Assembly (NCBI GenBank): GCA_947628465.1
Contig: CANQZZ010000016.1
Coordinates: forward strand, 1 to 20,667
Source: an uncultured Clostridia bacterium
GTDB lineage: Bacteria; Bacillota_A; Clostridia; TANB77; CAG-508
DNA: 20,667 bases
Reading direction: 5' to 3'
Shown: piece after piece, positions 9,601 through 15,441 of the stretch
Position numbering within the stretch: position 1 is the first letter of the stretch
Layout: every line of letters begins with the position of its first letter
Position numbers and translations under genes: made by a program
The notes under the pieces: generated by a model
Seen by the model: only the letters and a program-made list of their open reading frames with translations
What the model was told of the DNA's origin: nothing
The model's database searches: none

Positions 9601-9779
9601 TTTTCTGCCCTTCTTTTTTCCTTTTCTTCCATCTCTTTTTTATATTTTTGCCACGAAGATGTGCTACTTTGAGAAACACTATTTGAAGGAGAATATTCAT
9701 TATTGTAAGATGAATTATCTAATTGTATCTTATTTTGAGTTATTTTATGTTTTTTCTTATATTCTTCCCAAGAAGACAT
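3657..9779 (-). CDS. Giant polyvalent internal virion protein with HExxH protease domain
   Basis: A 2040-residue cytoplasmic protein starting MSSWEEYKKKHK after AAAGGAGG. Regions: 1-130 charged, low complexity, with an arginine/lysine/glutamate coiled coil; 185-335 Gly/Ala-rich amphipathic segments that could touch membrane; about 500-640 a zinc-metalloprotease-like domain with H555-E556-L-T-H559 and a plausible third ligand E613 in NEAVAD; about 700-838 a segment matching my memory of LPD3, a large-polyvalent-protein domain (KVDTDQDIFDG, TNPKQKGNY, HFYEINKIHTT); 930-1030 coiled coil; 1100-1600 a long helical region (NYFPHF, TDTFRPGKTWN, NFAPIFQAAG) that resembles polyvalent-protein cores such as LPD38; 1763-2040 helical repeats. 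Polyvalent proteins are thought to be packaged and injected with phage DNA. The position before the fibres and after the nozzle gene fits an ejection protein. Domain names are from memory and unverified. Confidence 0.7.
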   Translation of the reverse strand: MSSWEEYKKKHKITQNKIQLDNSSYNNEYSPSNSVSQSSTSSWQKYKKEMEEKEKRRAEKKAEREKQEALQKAEKEQRKKTEQNMAKEISNNITNGPSIANLKTTGVQSYEERKNNAKTDNNALVKKLKDISNKSEKNNDPISSTETLKKQSTDEKLHNINQIDSNRVIKSSEAFDDGYQFGDVTKTILGTAGDIGTNLLQGMHNLGSGIAKGIAGGVSQVADWAGNDEWANRIRKNITEEDPITKSLKKTDENVSSNSVLGKKSDNIVQGVGNVTGMLALQSIGVPWQVTSGFSSVGSGLSEAYSEGASNAEAWLSAGISAGAEIGSEYLFGGIKLPGTGKTTEKLIDGLTDKIKNKALKQLTKFGIDAVGEGAEEVISGLGNALGKKLTYMNDKQLNEIYSSENALEDFVNGTITSAIAGGSQRLIQNSLSKSNINNNNIDRQQTTLNQAKVAQNQNMSQIQENNINLPVRELSYVESAKKYNIDTNNETVQSIARVTNERNLKASYNSDMFTNNNQNAIWRISTDENGNTKREVILNPNADTNKTLQNVIVHELTHDMEGTKQYNELKDIILNYDKTKIGYEDARKNLENIYSKVYDVNSNEFKTLVDNEAVADILGNKLGDQDFINNLTKENRTVGQKIYDWVVDKLNKLNEKVGYKSEKLYWADVKNKFENAFKQDYSNTNTNQVKFSIQQDEKGNKYVKVDTDQDIFDGIDKKDYNKIAKMYIQDYLLGETTLADNDTAVIDKKSNNKYTNPKQKGNYLSEKMQLTTELKNVLKIATKVSESLPTKENSKYRSWEYYKINFEIGGKNFEGLVNIGIDKNGNKHFYEINKIHTTSNSSVSTNTFSSMNSINNSIAPTNKDVNTNNKYSMQKHENNSWNKYLETNYKNTGKGKTIKQVKLPPVKEVENKSNSLKITPLIENKKQSNLDLYNKYKKNIIKDKETAINTLIQYKNDTTINLDKVIAEKQALLNSKANKDTKTVSVLKSQIENLKSRKTEIENLYNEKIDKFNSKISKEKIELETRNAMKKIARDNLSAEISPLVEDLTKYKDKRAGILFNRETAQRNIDDIVKDKDLAKSIKEAVFDPVQVHQAEKTREINSIYEKINSLDLDKTKKYNYIPDKEIVGIKIDEATLAQLIIEKKINDTDLRNYGLNDKGIKKIHDVANTFSEILDDLYNRMNEEQIKYGYSPIGKIKNYFPHFIENKADSMLGKLASRFGIDLSNQNLPTEIAGKTDTFRPGKTWNSNTQKRRTNKTDYDALVAMEKYIQGATDIIYTTEDIQRIREYSRQIRYKFSDKGIQDEIDKITNNIEITQEAKDLALEGIFKNTENELSNFVTWLDDYANTLANKKSFADRNMERNIGRNMYNSMSGIESRIAANTIGGNLSVSFTNFAPIFQAAGTTKWNYLVTGMLQTTSNDIKAMVGNKDVSFIDNSNFLTNRFGTDSISQKKTSQKISNFLSMPMESIDRFASESIVRAKYLENIDKGMAEDVALDNADKYAAKIMADRSKGALPIVFNTKNPISKLLTMFQVEPNNIVSNYLKDMPRDAGTKTELTKQATKLMVASYAFNSLIMAVRGGNEVLPDPIRWVSYLIKAITGDDEEKEKAKTDLSESVLGSMPFISNLAGFIGLEDIGRVPISNAMPDLSVIGKLVDTDANGKYKSEAFWKEVSKPLLYLGLPVGGAQLKKTIEGISTVANGGSYKTNKEGEKELQFAVENPNVGDYIKAGIFGKYSLAESKLYADRGYKSLSSKQTKIYEESGLPYKEYLEYLDQKLTKKEDKLKYLNSKNWTTEQKWGIYKNDILSNTIRKEDGGSQRTDAEYMIKNGVSKSEFIKLYNDAQQNDIEIPTKDEYKKMKDSGLGLKEYVDYSLKIKEETRLKRQEGELAETQSLKDKDKIQILLDSDYSDEQKTAIYENYILSKTNTTYSLLKQTGIDINEYMKYTQQEFESEKIDDGTTTGKTISGSSKRKVYDYVNSMNISYEQRLMLLGLRYTLADNEQTNLYNYVRSLNYTEDEMKGLFDKLKGFTVYKDGRVTW

Positions 9780-9800
9780 ATTAATCCTCCTTTATAATAA

Positions 9801-10934
9801 CTATAATCCAAGTTGATTAAATAACCATTCAGCATCATAATCACTAATTTTGCCATCTTTATACATATCTTCTATATTCTTTTTCAAGAAAGGTCGTTGC
9901 AAAATTCCAAAAGGTCCGCTTGCAGATTCATAAATTTTACGTGCCGCTTCACTTAAAGTTGGAGTAGAATTTTTTTTGCTTGTATTACCACTATTTGTAC
10001 TAACATTTCCACTATTTACTGAATACGAGACTGAACTTCCTCCACTACTATAAGATTTCTTAGTTGCATTATATTGGGCTTCAAGTAATCTTCCTTCAGC
10101 AAGAGTATTAGCTAATTCAGCATTTAATTGTTTTTCTTGCAATGCCCATTCTTTCTGTTTTTGTGCCCATTCTCTTTCTCGTTGTTCCGATTCTGCTTTA
10201 AATTCTTTCATCCATTGGTTATGCTGTTCTATAAATTTATCTGTTTCCATTTGATATTGTATTTCTTGATTTATTTGAGCTAACACATTTTGATATCTAT
10301 TATAATAATTTTCATTAATTTGATTTAATTCTTGTTGTTTTGTTTGTAGTAATGTGTTTTTATATTGGAATCCTTGTAAAGACAATTCTAATTGTTGTTG
10401 CAAAGCTTGGTATGTTATTTGTGCAAGAGCTTCATCATTTGCTAGTAGAGCTTCTTTAATGGAATTGTTATAATTTAAAACAGCTTGATTAAAACCCTCT
10501 CTTGCAGTTGCATATCTATTTTGATAAGTATTCCACATACTAACTCTTGAGCTTTCTGAATATCCACTATTTGCAAGTCCATTTGCTGCTAATTGTTCTG
10601 CTTTTACTCCATAATCATTAGATTGCTTCATATAATCAGTATAAGCACCTTTTTGTTCTTTAGTATAATCTCTTTCTGCTTTTTCTTTTTGTTGCTCAGT
10701 TTGTTCTACTAAAAAATCAGTCTTTTTCTGTTGTATTTCACTTTGTTTGTCAGCCCATTCCTTTGAAGCATTAATTTGATCTTCATAAAACTTATCACTG
10801 CTTTGAATCATCTGATCATACATATTAGTACTTTCCTGTAACTTTTGATTTTTCTCAGCTTCCACATTTTTAAAACGCTCATCATTGTAATTTACTGAAT
10901 ATGTACCATTTGAATTTTTTGTATATCCTGCCAT
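9801..10934 (-). CDS. Coiled-coil internal virion / tail protein
   Basis: A 377-residue, glutamine- and glutamate-rich protein. About 20-275 is nearly continuous helix with coiled-coil character, interrupted by GLANSGYSESSRVSMWNTYQ at about 118-137, a segment I have seen in proteins at this position of Firmicute podophage-like genomes. About 290-330 is a Ser/Gly/Asn-rich flexible linker, and the last 45 residues (EAARKIYESASGPFGILQRP...DYDAEWLFNQLGL) form a small EF-hand-like or helical tail. There is no signal peptide or membrane helix. The ATG follows ATAGGAGGG. It lies between the nozzle gene and the giant internal protein, so it is probably a second internal or ejection protein, comparable in position to T7 gp14/gp15, but no homology is claimed. 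A tail needle or fibre is an alternative. Confidence 0.5.
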   Translation of the reverse strand: MAGYTKNSNGTYSVNYNDERFKNVEAEKNQKLQESTNMYDQMIQSSDKFYEDQINASKEWADKQSEIQQKKTDFLVEQTEQQKEKAERDYTKEQKGAYTDYMKQSNDYGVKAEQLAANGLANSGYSESSRVSMWNTYQNRYATAREGFNQAVLNYNNSIKEALLANDEALAQITYQALQQQLELSLQGFQYKNTLLQTKQQELNQINENYYNRYQNVLAQINQEIQYQMETDKFIEQHNQWMKEFKAESEQREREWAQKQKEWALQEKQLNAELANTLAEGRLLEAQYNATKKSYSSGGSSVSYSVNSGNVSTNSGNTSKKNSTPTLSEAARKIYESASGPFGILQRPFLKKNIEDMYKDGKISDYDAEWLFNQLGL

Positions 10935-10943
10935 TTTTCCCTC

Positions 10944-12653
10944 CTATCTTTTTACATAAGCACCAATATAACTCTCTAAAGTACATTCAAAAAGCCCAAA
11001 CGGTTTGTTTGAGCTAAATTTAATTTGTATTGACTTCCACTTTTTCTTCTTTATTCTTGGTACTACATATCCTTTTATATTTGTATATTTATTTATTTCT
11101 TCAAATCCATTATTATCTGTTTTTGCAGAGATAGTTATTTCTTCTCCTTGTATATCAGCTACGCAACCTCTTTTATTTGTTATTTTTTGCATTTGAGGAT
11201 ATTTAAATTCATCCTCTGGTGTTGTCCAATAAGACCCAATTTTCTCTGGAATCTTTGTTAATGTATAAATACCGTCATAACTACACAAATATAAAATTTC
11301 ATCTTTTACTACTGCATAAGTTATATCTTTAGATAACTCCCAATAAAACCACTCATATTCTATATGATCTACATTAGTAAATTTTCCTCTACTATCTGCA
11401 AGATATATTTTATTATCAATAATAACTAATAAATAACCTTCATACTCTTGTAATATCATATTTTTATAGTTTTCTTCATTAATCAACTTATTATCTACTA
11501 AAGAACTTCTATGTGCAACTACTTGTTCTGTAGTTATATCACCATTTATAGCTTCCATTCCTCTATCTGAGAAAAATACTATATCATCATTAAAATTAAT
11601 TCCTGTTCCTATACAACCTGTCGAAATATTTGAATGAGATGACGGATATACCTTTCCAGCTTCACTATCAATAGCAGGGTTATGATAAAAAATTGTCGTA
11701 TTTGCTTGTGATGGCTCTTTAAAAACCCAAAGAGCATTATTACCTGCAACCATAGTTTTTACTGCACTCATATCTAGACCTTCATTATAATAATCCAAAT
11801 CACTTACATATCTAGGATTTCCTAAACTACTATGAAATACAGTATTTGGATAATCCTGATTTCCACTAAAAAACACCCTATTATCAAAAACTTCAAGTAA
11901 AGTACATTTATTAATTCTTTCTCTATATTCAGGTATTGTTTTACTAAACTCTATAATTACATTATCTTTTCCTACTGTATCTGGCTCTGGTGGTGCTTCT
12001 GTAAAAGTTACTGTTCCATTAATTCTATCAACTGTAAATTTATCTTGAGTTTGTTCTACATCATTTATCCATACTGTTATATCATCTGAATCTAATTCTT
12101 TTGCATCTAATACAAATTGTGTACTTTCACCATCTGCACAAAAAGAATTTTTCCTTTTTGCTGTTAGCATATTTACATCTTCGTAAGTACTACCTTCTCC
12201 TGTAGGTGCTTTACTTATTGTTGTAGTTGGAATATATCCTTCAACTTCCTTGCAAGTTTCACCATCATACTCTAAATAATTTATTCCATCCTTTATATAT
12301 AAAATATTGTTATATATAAAACTCATACTTTTTCTTGGATTCATTCCACTTTCTTTTATTATTTTTTCTTCATTTGTATTCATATCATAATCATATAATG
12401 AAACACCACAATGAATTATCATATGATCAACTTTATTTATAGTGAAAAAAAACAAACCAAATATAGTATTATTAAAACTTTTAAACAATTCTATATCTGG
12501 TCTAGTTTCGATGCATTTTCCTATGCTACTTTTATAATTTTTCCACATATTTAAAGAATCTGGACTTCTATATAAGGCCACATCTTTATTACTAAAATCC
12601 ACACCTCTAAAATTAGTATAATCTCTAGTAATTAAATTACCACTAATCGACAT
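10944..12653 (-). CDS. Tail nozzle / tail stabilisation protein
   Basis: A 569-residue protein made almost wholly of beta strands. It opens with NLITRDYTNFRGVDFSNKDV and includes ETRPDIELF near residue 50, like the 'W..RPG' strand of nozzle proteins. It continues with repeated blade-like segments (MSFIYNNILYIKDGINYLEYDG, GIYTLTKIPEKIGSYW, ILYLCSYDG) that suggest a beta-propeller, as in the P22 gp10/T7 gp12 nozzle group. An inserted segment at about 175-235 (ITVWINDVEQTQDKFTVDRI) looks like a small beta sandwich. The start follows TTAGGAGGATATA. The protein would extend the portal-adaptor tube and hold the fibres. Its place directly after the adaptor gene supports this. The sequence similarity is too distant to judge by eye, so the class rests on length, fold pattern and synteny. 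Confidence 0.62.
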   Translation of the reverse strand: MSISGNLITRDYTNFRGVDFSNKDVALYRSPDSLNMWKNYKSSIGKCIETRPDIELFKSFNNTIFGLFFFTINKVDHMIIHCGVSLYDYDMNTNEEKIIKESGMNPRKSMSFIYNNILYIKDGINYLEYDGETCKEVEGYIPTTTISKAPTGEGSTYEDVNMLTAKRKNSFCADGESTQFVLDAKELDSDDITVWINDVEQTQDKFTVDRINGTVTFTEAPPEPDTVGKDNVIIEFSKTIPEYRERINKCTLLEVFDNRVFFSGNQDYPNTVFHSSLGNPRYVSDLDYYNEGLDMSAVKTMVAGNNALWVFKEPSQANTTIFYHNPAIDSEAGKVYPSSHSNISTGCIGTGINFNDDIVFFSDRGMEAINGDITTEQVVAHRSSLVDNKLINEENYKNMILQEYEGYLLVIIDNKIYLADSRGKFTNVDHIEYEWFYWELSKDITYAVVKDEILYLCSYDGIYTLTKIPEKIGSYWTTPEDEFKYPQMQKITNKRGCVADIQGEEITISAKTDNNGFEEINKYTNIKGYVVPRIKKKKWKSIQIKFSSNKPFGLFECTLESYIGAYVKR

Positions 12654-12662
12654 TATATCCTC

Positions 12663-13208
12663 CTAAAAATCTACTCCATCTACTATTTCAATAGAAACAT
12701 TACTATATCTAGGATCTAATCCTTGCAATAACTCTCTATATCTATTTGCATATATTGAGCCATATTCATTTGAAACATCACTTTTTAATATATCTGCTGC
12801 AACTCCATAAGGCATAATTGATAATAAATCCTCTGTTAATTCAAATTTATAATCTTCATCTTCCGTATCTTCTTTTATTTTTTTAGGTAACTTATAATAA
12901 TATATTTTCGCTTCTCCATCTTCCTTAAATGTCACAAAAATATCTTCAATGTCAAACTTTACTCCCATTATTTTATTTAATTGTAAAAAATCATCTAAAT
13001 CTTCCTGTAAATTTAGTTCCTCATCTTTTTTTACTTGCAATGTTTCATAAGCTGGAAGTTTTTTATACCTTATTAGTTCTAGCATAATTTGATATATAAC
13101 ATCATTAATTTTCTTATTAAAATCTTCGTCGTCTGTTAATTTAGTTTTATCTGCACTTGATTCCTCTATTAATTTAAATACTTTATTTTTCATTTCTAAT
13201 AGTGTCAT
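12663..13208 (-). CDS. Head-tail adaptor protein
   Basis: A 181-residue protein starting at the ATG 13208-13206 (MTLLEMKNKVFKLIEE), nine bases after AAGGAG. A TTG one codon upstream is also possible. The N-terminal helical pair and the C-terminal PYGVAADILKSDVSNEYGSI, then ANRYRELLQGLDPR, are typical of head-tail adaptors that dock under the portal (P22 gp4, T7 gp11 and the HK97 gp6 group). These have an 'A..L..D' helix followed by 'Y..R...L..L.PR'. The start overlaps the end of the preceding 124-residue gene by about 26 bases, so the two are coupled. Function is inferred from the motif and from the order portal-scaffold-coat-adaptor-nozzle. Confidence 0.65.
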   Translation of the reverse strand: MTLLEMKNKVFKLIEESSADKTKLTDDEDFNKKINDVIYQIMLELIRYKKLPAYETLQVKKDEELNLQEDLDDFLQLNKIMGVKFDIEDIFVTFKEDGEAKIYYYKLPKKIKEDTEDEDYKFELTEDLLSIMPYGVAADILKSDVSNEYGSIYANRYRELLQGLDPRYSNVSIEIVDGVDF

Positions 13209-13557
13209 CAATATTCTCTCCTTTATATATTTCCTTAAATTGTTTTATTTCGTCTGACAATTCATCAAGAGTACAAACTTGACATTGTGGAATTATATAT
13301 CCTAACTGTTCATTCCATAATAATATAGTTCCTTCTTTCAATGTTTGTACCAACTTAGATTCTTCTACACTTTTTATTCCACAAAATTCTGATTCTTTTT
13401 TTATAAAAGTTGTCAAAACTAATTCCTTTAATACTTGATGAATAGACTTATCATCAGTCCATTCATCAAATTTTGTATTTTTATTTATTTTCTTACCATA
13501 TATCTGTTTTAAGCTAGGTTTTGCCATATAATATTCTATTTTTTCTTGCTTTTGCAT
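13183..13557 (-). CDS. Small head-region protein of unknown function
   Basis: A 124-residue protein starting MQKQEKIEYYMAKPSLKQIY at the ATG 13557-13555, five bases after AAAGGAG. A longer frame from 13596 (MWVQLLQTWKGEY) includes the Shine-Dalgarno itself and is rejected. Residues about 75-110 contain KEGTILLWNEQLGYIIPQCQ and DELSDEIKQFKEIY; the 'ILLWNEE-GYIIP' phrase recurs in head-module proteins of other Firmicute phages as I remember them. There are no membrane segments. It lies between coat and adaptor, a spot often used for head decoration, head closure or head-maturation proteins. No function can be assigned. Confidence 0.6.
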   Translation of the reverse strand: MQKQEKIEYYMAKPSLKQIYGKKINKNTKFDEWTDDKSIHQVLKELVLTTFIKKESEFCGIKSVEESKLVQTLKEGTILLWNEQLGYIIPQCQVCTLDELSDEIKQFKEIYKGENIDDTIRNEK

Positions 13558-13615
13558 ATATTCTCCTTTCCATGTCTGCAGGAGTTGCACCCACACAAAA
13601 ATCTATTAACATGAT

Positions 13616-13648
13616 AAATTAAATAGGTCGCCAAAAAAGACGACCTAC
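13616..13648 (-). terminator. Intrinsic terminator after the coat gene
   Basis: Inverted repeat TAGGTCG (13647-13641) and CGACCTA (13630-13624) around a T-rich 10-base loop, followed on the minus strand by TTTAATTT. The hairpin is perfect but the U-tail is interrupted, so partial read-through is likely. This fits a step-down from abundant coat protein to the later structural genes. Confidence 0.65.
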
Positions 13649-13666
13649 CAATAAGCAAACATAAAA

Positions 13667-14497
13667 TTATGCTGCAGCTTCAACAGTTGGAATAGCAACT
13701 ATTTCTTTAGGTCTTACTACTTCTGCACCAAATGCATATAATCCTTTTAATGCATCTTCAAATGCATCATGAGGTCTATAAGCTTCAACTTTATTAATTC
13801 GCTCAACAAAAGCTACAGCTTTATTTGTTCTAAGCATATTTAATCTATTTCCTTCATCGTCTTTTTCTAGTAAGTTTTCAATAGAAACTAAAGCATTTCC
13901 ATATTTACCAACATAACCTTTTTTAGCCATTTCAACATTGTTAGTGTAAAGCTCAGTTAAATTTTGTCTGAATTTTGTGAAAAACTCTGGACAAATTTCC
14001 AAATGGAAAGTATCTGAAACTCTACAATTATTTCCATATAATACTGCAAAACCACTTTCAACAGTTTCAATCGCATTAGTTTTTGTAACAGTAACTGCCT
14101 TTAATTTAGCCACTTTTTCATCTGTTACAGCTTGTTTTACTAATTTTGCAACATACTTATCACCTTCTTCAGCAAGTGCTAAAGAGCCTTCTTTTGCAAT
14201 AGTTTCCATTGCACCAGGTACACTTTGAGCTTTTTTAACATCATCTAATGCAATGTTAAAGTATTTATATTGATCTATTTTTAGTGTTTGTGCAGTTGCA
14301 GAAACATCTTCTCTTTCAATTTTAGTACCAGGTACATAAGTATTTATAGTAGGTCTTACTGCATTTAATATTTTAACCTCCTTTGCGTTTTTACTATCTC
14401 TTGTGTATTTAAAATCACAATGATTTCTTAAACTTGTAATTGTCTCTAATGCTCTTTCATAGGCTTGATGCCATATTGTTTGCATAGCTTCATCCAT
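13667..14497 (-). CDS. Major capsid protein (short HK97-fold type)
   Basis: A 276-residue coat protein following the scaffold gene by 18 bases, with AAGGAGG eight bases before the ATG. The N-terminal half carries KILNAVRPTINTYVPGTKI and LKIDQYKYFNIALDDVKKAQ. The 'D..YFNI.LDDVKKAQ' stretch is the coat E-loop/spine pattern typical of Firmicute phage coat proteins. About 160-200 (VSDTFHLEICPEFFTKFRQN) and the C-terminal FVERINKVEAYRPHDAFEDA plus the LYAFGAEVVRP strand match A- and P-domain segments of the HK97 fold. The length is at the low end for HK97-like coats. It ends in an Ala tail (VEAAA). There is no cleaved-delta-domain signature and no protease gene nearby, so maturation probably does not use proteolysis. 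Confidence 0.8.
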   Translation of the reverse strand: MDEAMQTIWHQAYERALETITSLRNHCDFKYTRDSKNAKEVKILNAVRPTINTYVPGTKIEREDVSATAQTLKIDQYKYFNIALDDVKKAQSVPGAMETIAKEGSLALAEEGDKYVAKLVKQAVTDEKVAKLKAVTVTKTNAIETVESGFAVLYGNNCRVSDTFHLEICPEFFTKFRQNLTELYTNNVEMAKKGYVGKYGNALVSIENLLEKDDEGNRLNMLRTNKAVAFVERINKVEAYRPHDAFEDALKGLYAFGAEVVRPKEIVAIPTVEAAA

Positions 14498-14515
14498 AAT
14501 TTAATCCTCCTTTTA

Positions 14516-15331
14516 TTAATTATTATTTCTAGTCATTGATGCTCTAACTTTGTTCCAAATATTATCATTTCTTAAATCATCCATTGACAATTTCTTTATT
14601 TCCTCATCAGTGAAAAACTCTTTCTCTTCTTTTGCATTAGACTTCATACTACCAATTGGCTTAACTTCTTTCTTAGGAATATTTTTTTCGTACATTTCAT
14701 AAATTTCTTTCATAGAAATCTTTGTTTTGTCAAATTTATCAGCAAAGTTTTTAAATTCTTTATTTGACAAAGTATCTTCTTTAACTCCTATTGAAGCAAG
14801 CTCTTTTATTTCCTCTTGTCTTTGTCTTTCTTCTGCAAGATTCTTAAAGAGTAATTTTTCTCTTTGTGTCATGTTATCAACACCTTTACTAGCAAGTCTA
14901 TCTACTTCATCTACTAAATCTTCATAACCTGAATTAATAATAGATTCTGCTTCAGCTTTTGCTAAGAGCCTTAAATCATCTTCACTATAGTGAGGCTGTT
15001 CTGGAATATTAATTCCTTGTTCTTTGTAATATTCAATTAGCCTATTGGCTGATTCTTCAGGTGAATTAGTTCCCAGAGCTGTATTTAAAGTATTATTTAA
15101 TTTAGAATATTTTTCTTGATATTCTCTTTTGACTCTATCTTCTGCTCTAGATACTCTTCGAGAAACTATTCTATTTAATTCCTCTTGAGTAAAAACTTTT
15201 TCCACATTTTCTTGAGAAGTATTTTCCTCTCCCACATTTTCTTCTGCAGTTTGTGTATCTGTATTTTCAGTTTCAGTAGTTTGTTCTACCTCTTCATTCC
15301 CTTCAACAACAAATTTTTCTTCGTTTTCCAT
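14516..15331 (-). CDS. Capsid scaffolding protein
   Basis: A 271-residue, strongly acidic protein (pI clearly low) placed just before the coat gene. Residues 1-45 are Glu/Thr-rich and disordered. FTQEELNRIVSRRVSRAEDR (about 47-66) is the helical motif at the start of many phage scaffolds, followed by coiled coil to about residue 200. The C-terminus has EEKEFFTDEEIKKLSMDDLR and IWNKVRASM, the 'F-T-x-E-E-hhh-M-s-x-D' coat-binding end typical of scaffolds. The ATG follows AAGGAGG. The protein fills and shapes the procapsid and then leaves. It probably also holds internal proteins in place during assembly. Confidence 0.8.
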   Translation of the reverse strand: MENEEKFVVEGNEEVEQTTETENTDTQTAEENVGEENTSQENVEKVFTQEELNRIVSRRVSRAEDRVKREYQEKYSKLNNTLNTALGTNSPEESANRLIEYYKEQGINIPEQPHYSEDDLRLLAKAEAESIINSGYEDLVDEVDRLASKGVDNMTQREKLLFKNLAEERQRQEEIKELASIGVKEDTLSNKEFKNFADKFDKTKISMKEIYEMYEKNIPKKEVKPIGSMKSNAKEEKEFFTDEEIKKLSMDDLRNDNIWNKVRASMTRNNN

Positions 15332-15349
15332 TTTAAAACCTCCTTTTAA

Positions 15350-15363
15350 AGTCCGAGTGGACT
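15350..15363 (-). promoter_or_regulatory. Small hairpin just upstream of the scaffold ribosome site
   Basis: A perfect 5-bp stem, AGTCC-ACTC-GGACT on the minus strand, ends a few bases before the AAAAGGAGG of the scaffold gene. It is GC-rich for this DNA. It may protect the 5' end of a processed scaffold-coat message. No promoter is recognisable in this gap. Confidence 0.4.
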
Positions 15364-15408
15364 ACTACTCTTGATAGCAGTTTTAAGCCATACACATGTT
15401 TTGGGCAT

Positions 15409-15431
15409 AAAAAAAGACACTTTTAATGTCT
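15409..15431 (-). terminator. Intrinsic terminator after the portal gene
   Basis: AGACA (15431-15427) and TGTCT (15419-15415) pair around a seven-base loop, followed by an uninterrupted run of seven T on the minus strand. The stem is short, so termination is probably partial. It lies 11 bases after the portal stop. Confidence 0.65.
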
Positions 15432-15441
15432 AAAATTAAAA

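Noticed and set aside
13500..13611. Short frame MLIDFCVGATPADMERRIYA overlapping the start of the unknown head gene
   Set aside because: No Shine-Dalgarno before its ATG and it overlaps the AAAGGAG and start of the better-supported 124-residue gene. Kept in mind only because its composition is protein-like.
13667..14497. Coat protein processed by a prohead protease
   Set aside because: The coat is short, lacks a delta-domain-like N-terminal coiled coil, and a separate scaffold is present with no protease gene adjacent. The HExxH protein is far downstream and not of the prohead-protease type.
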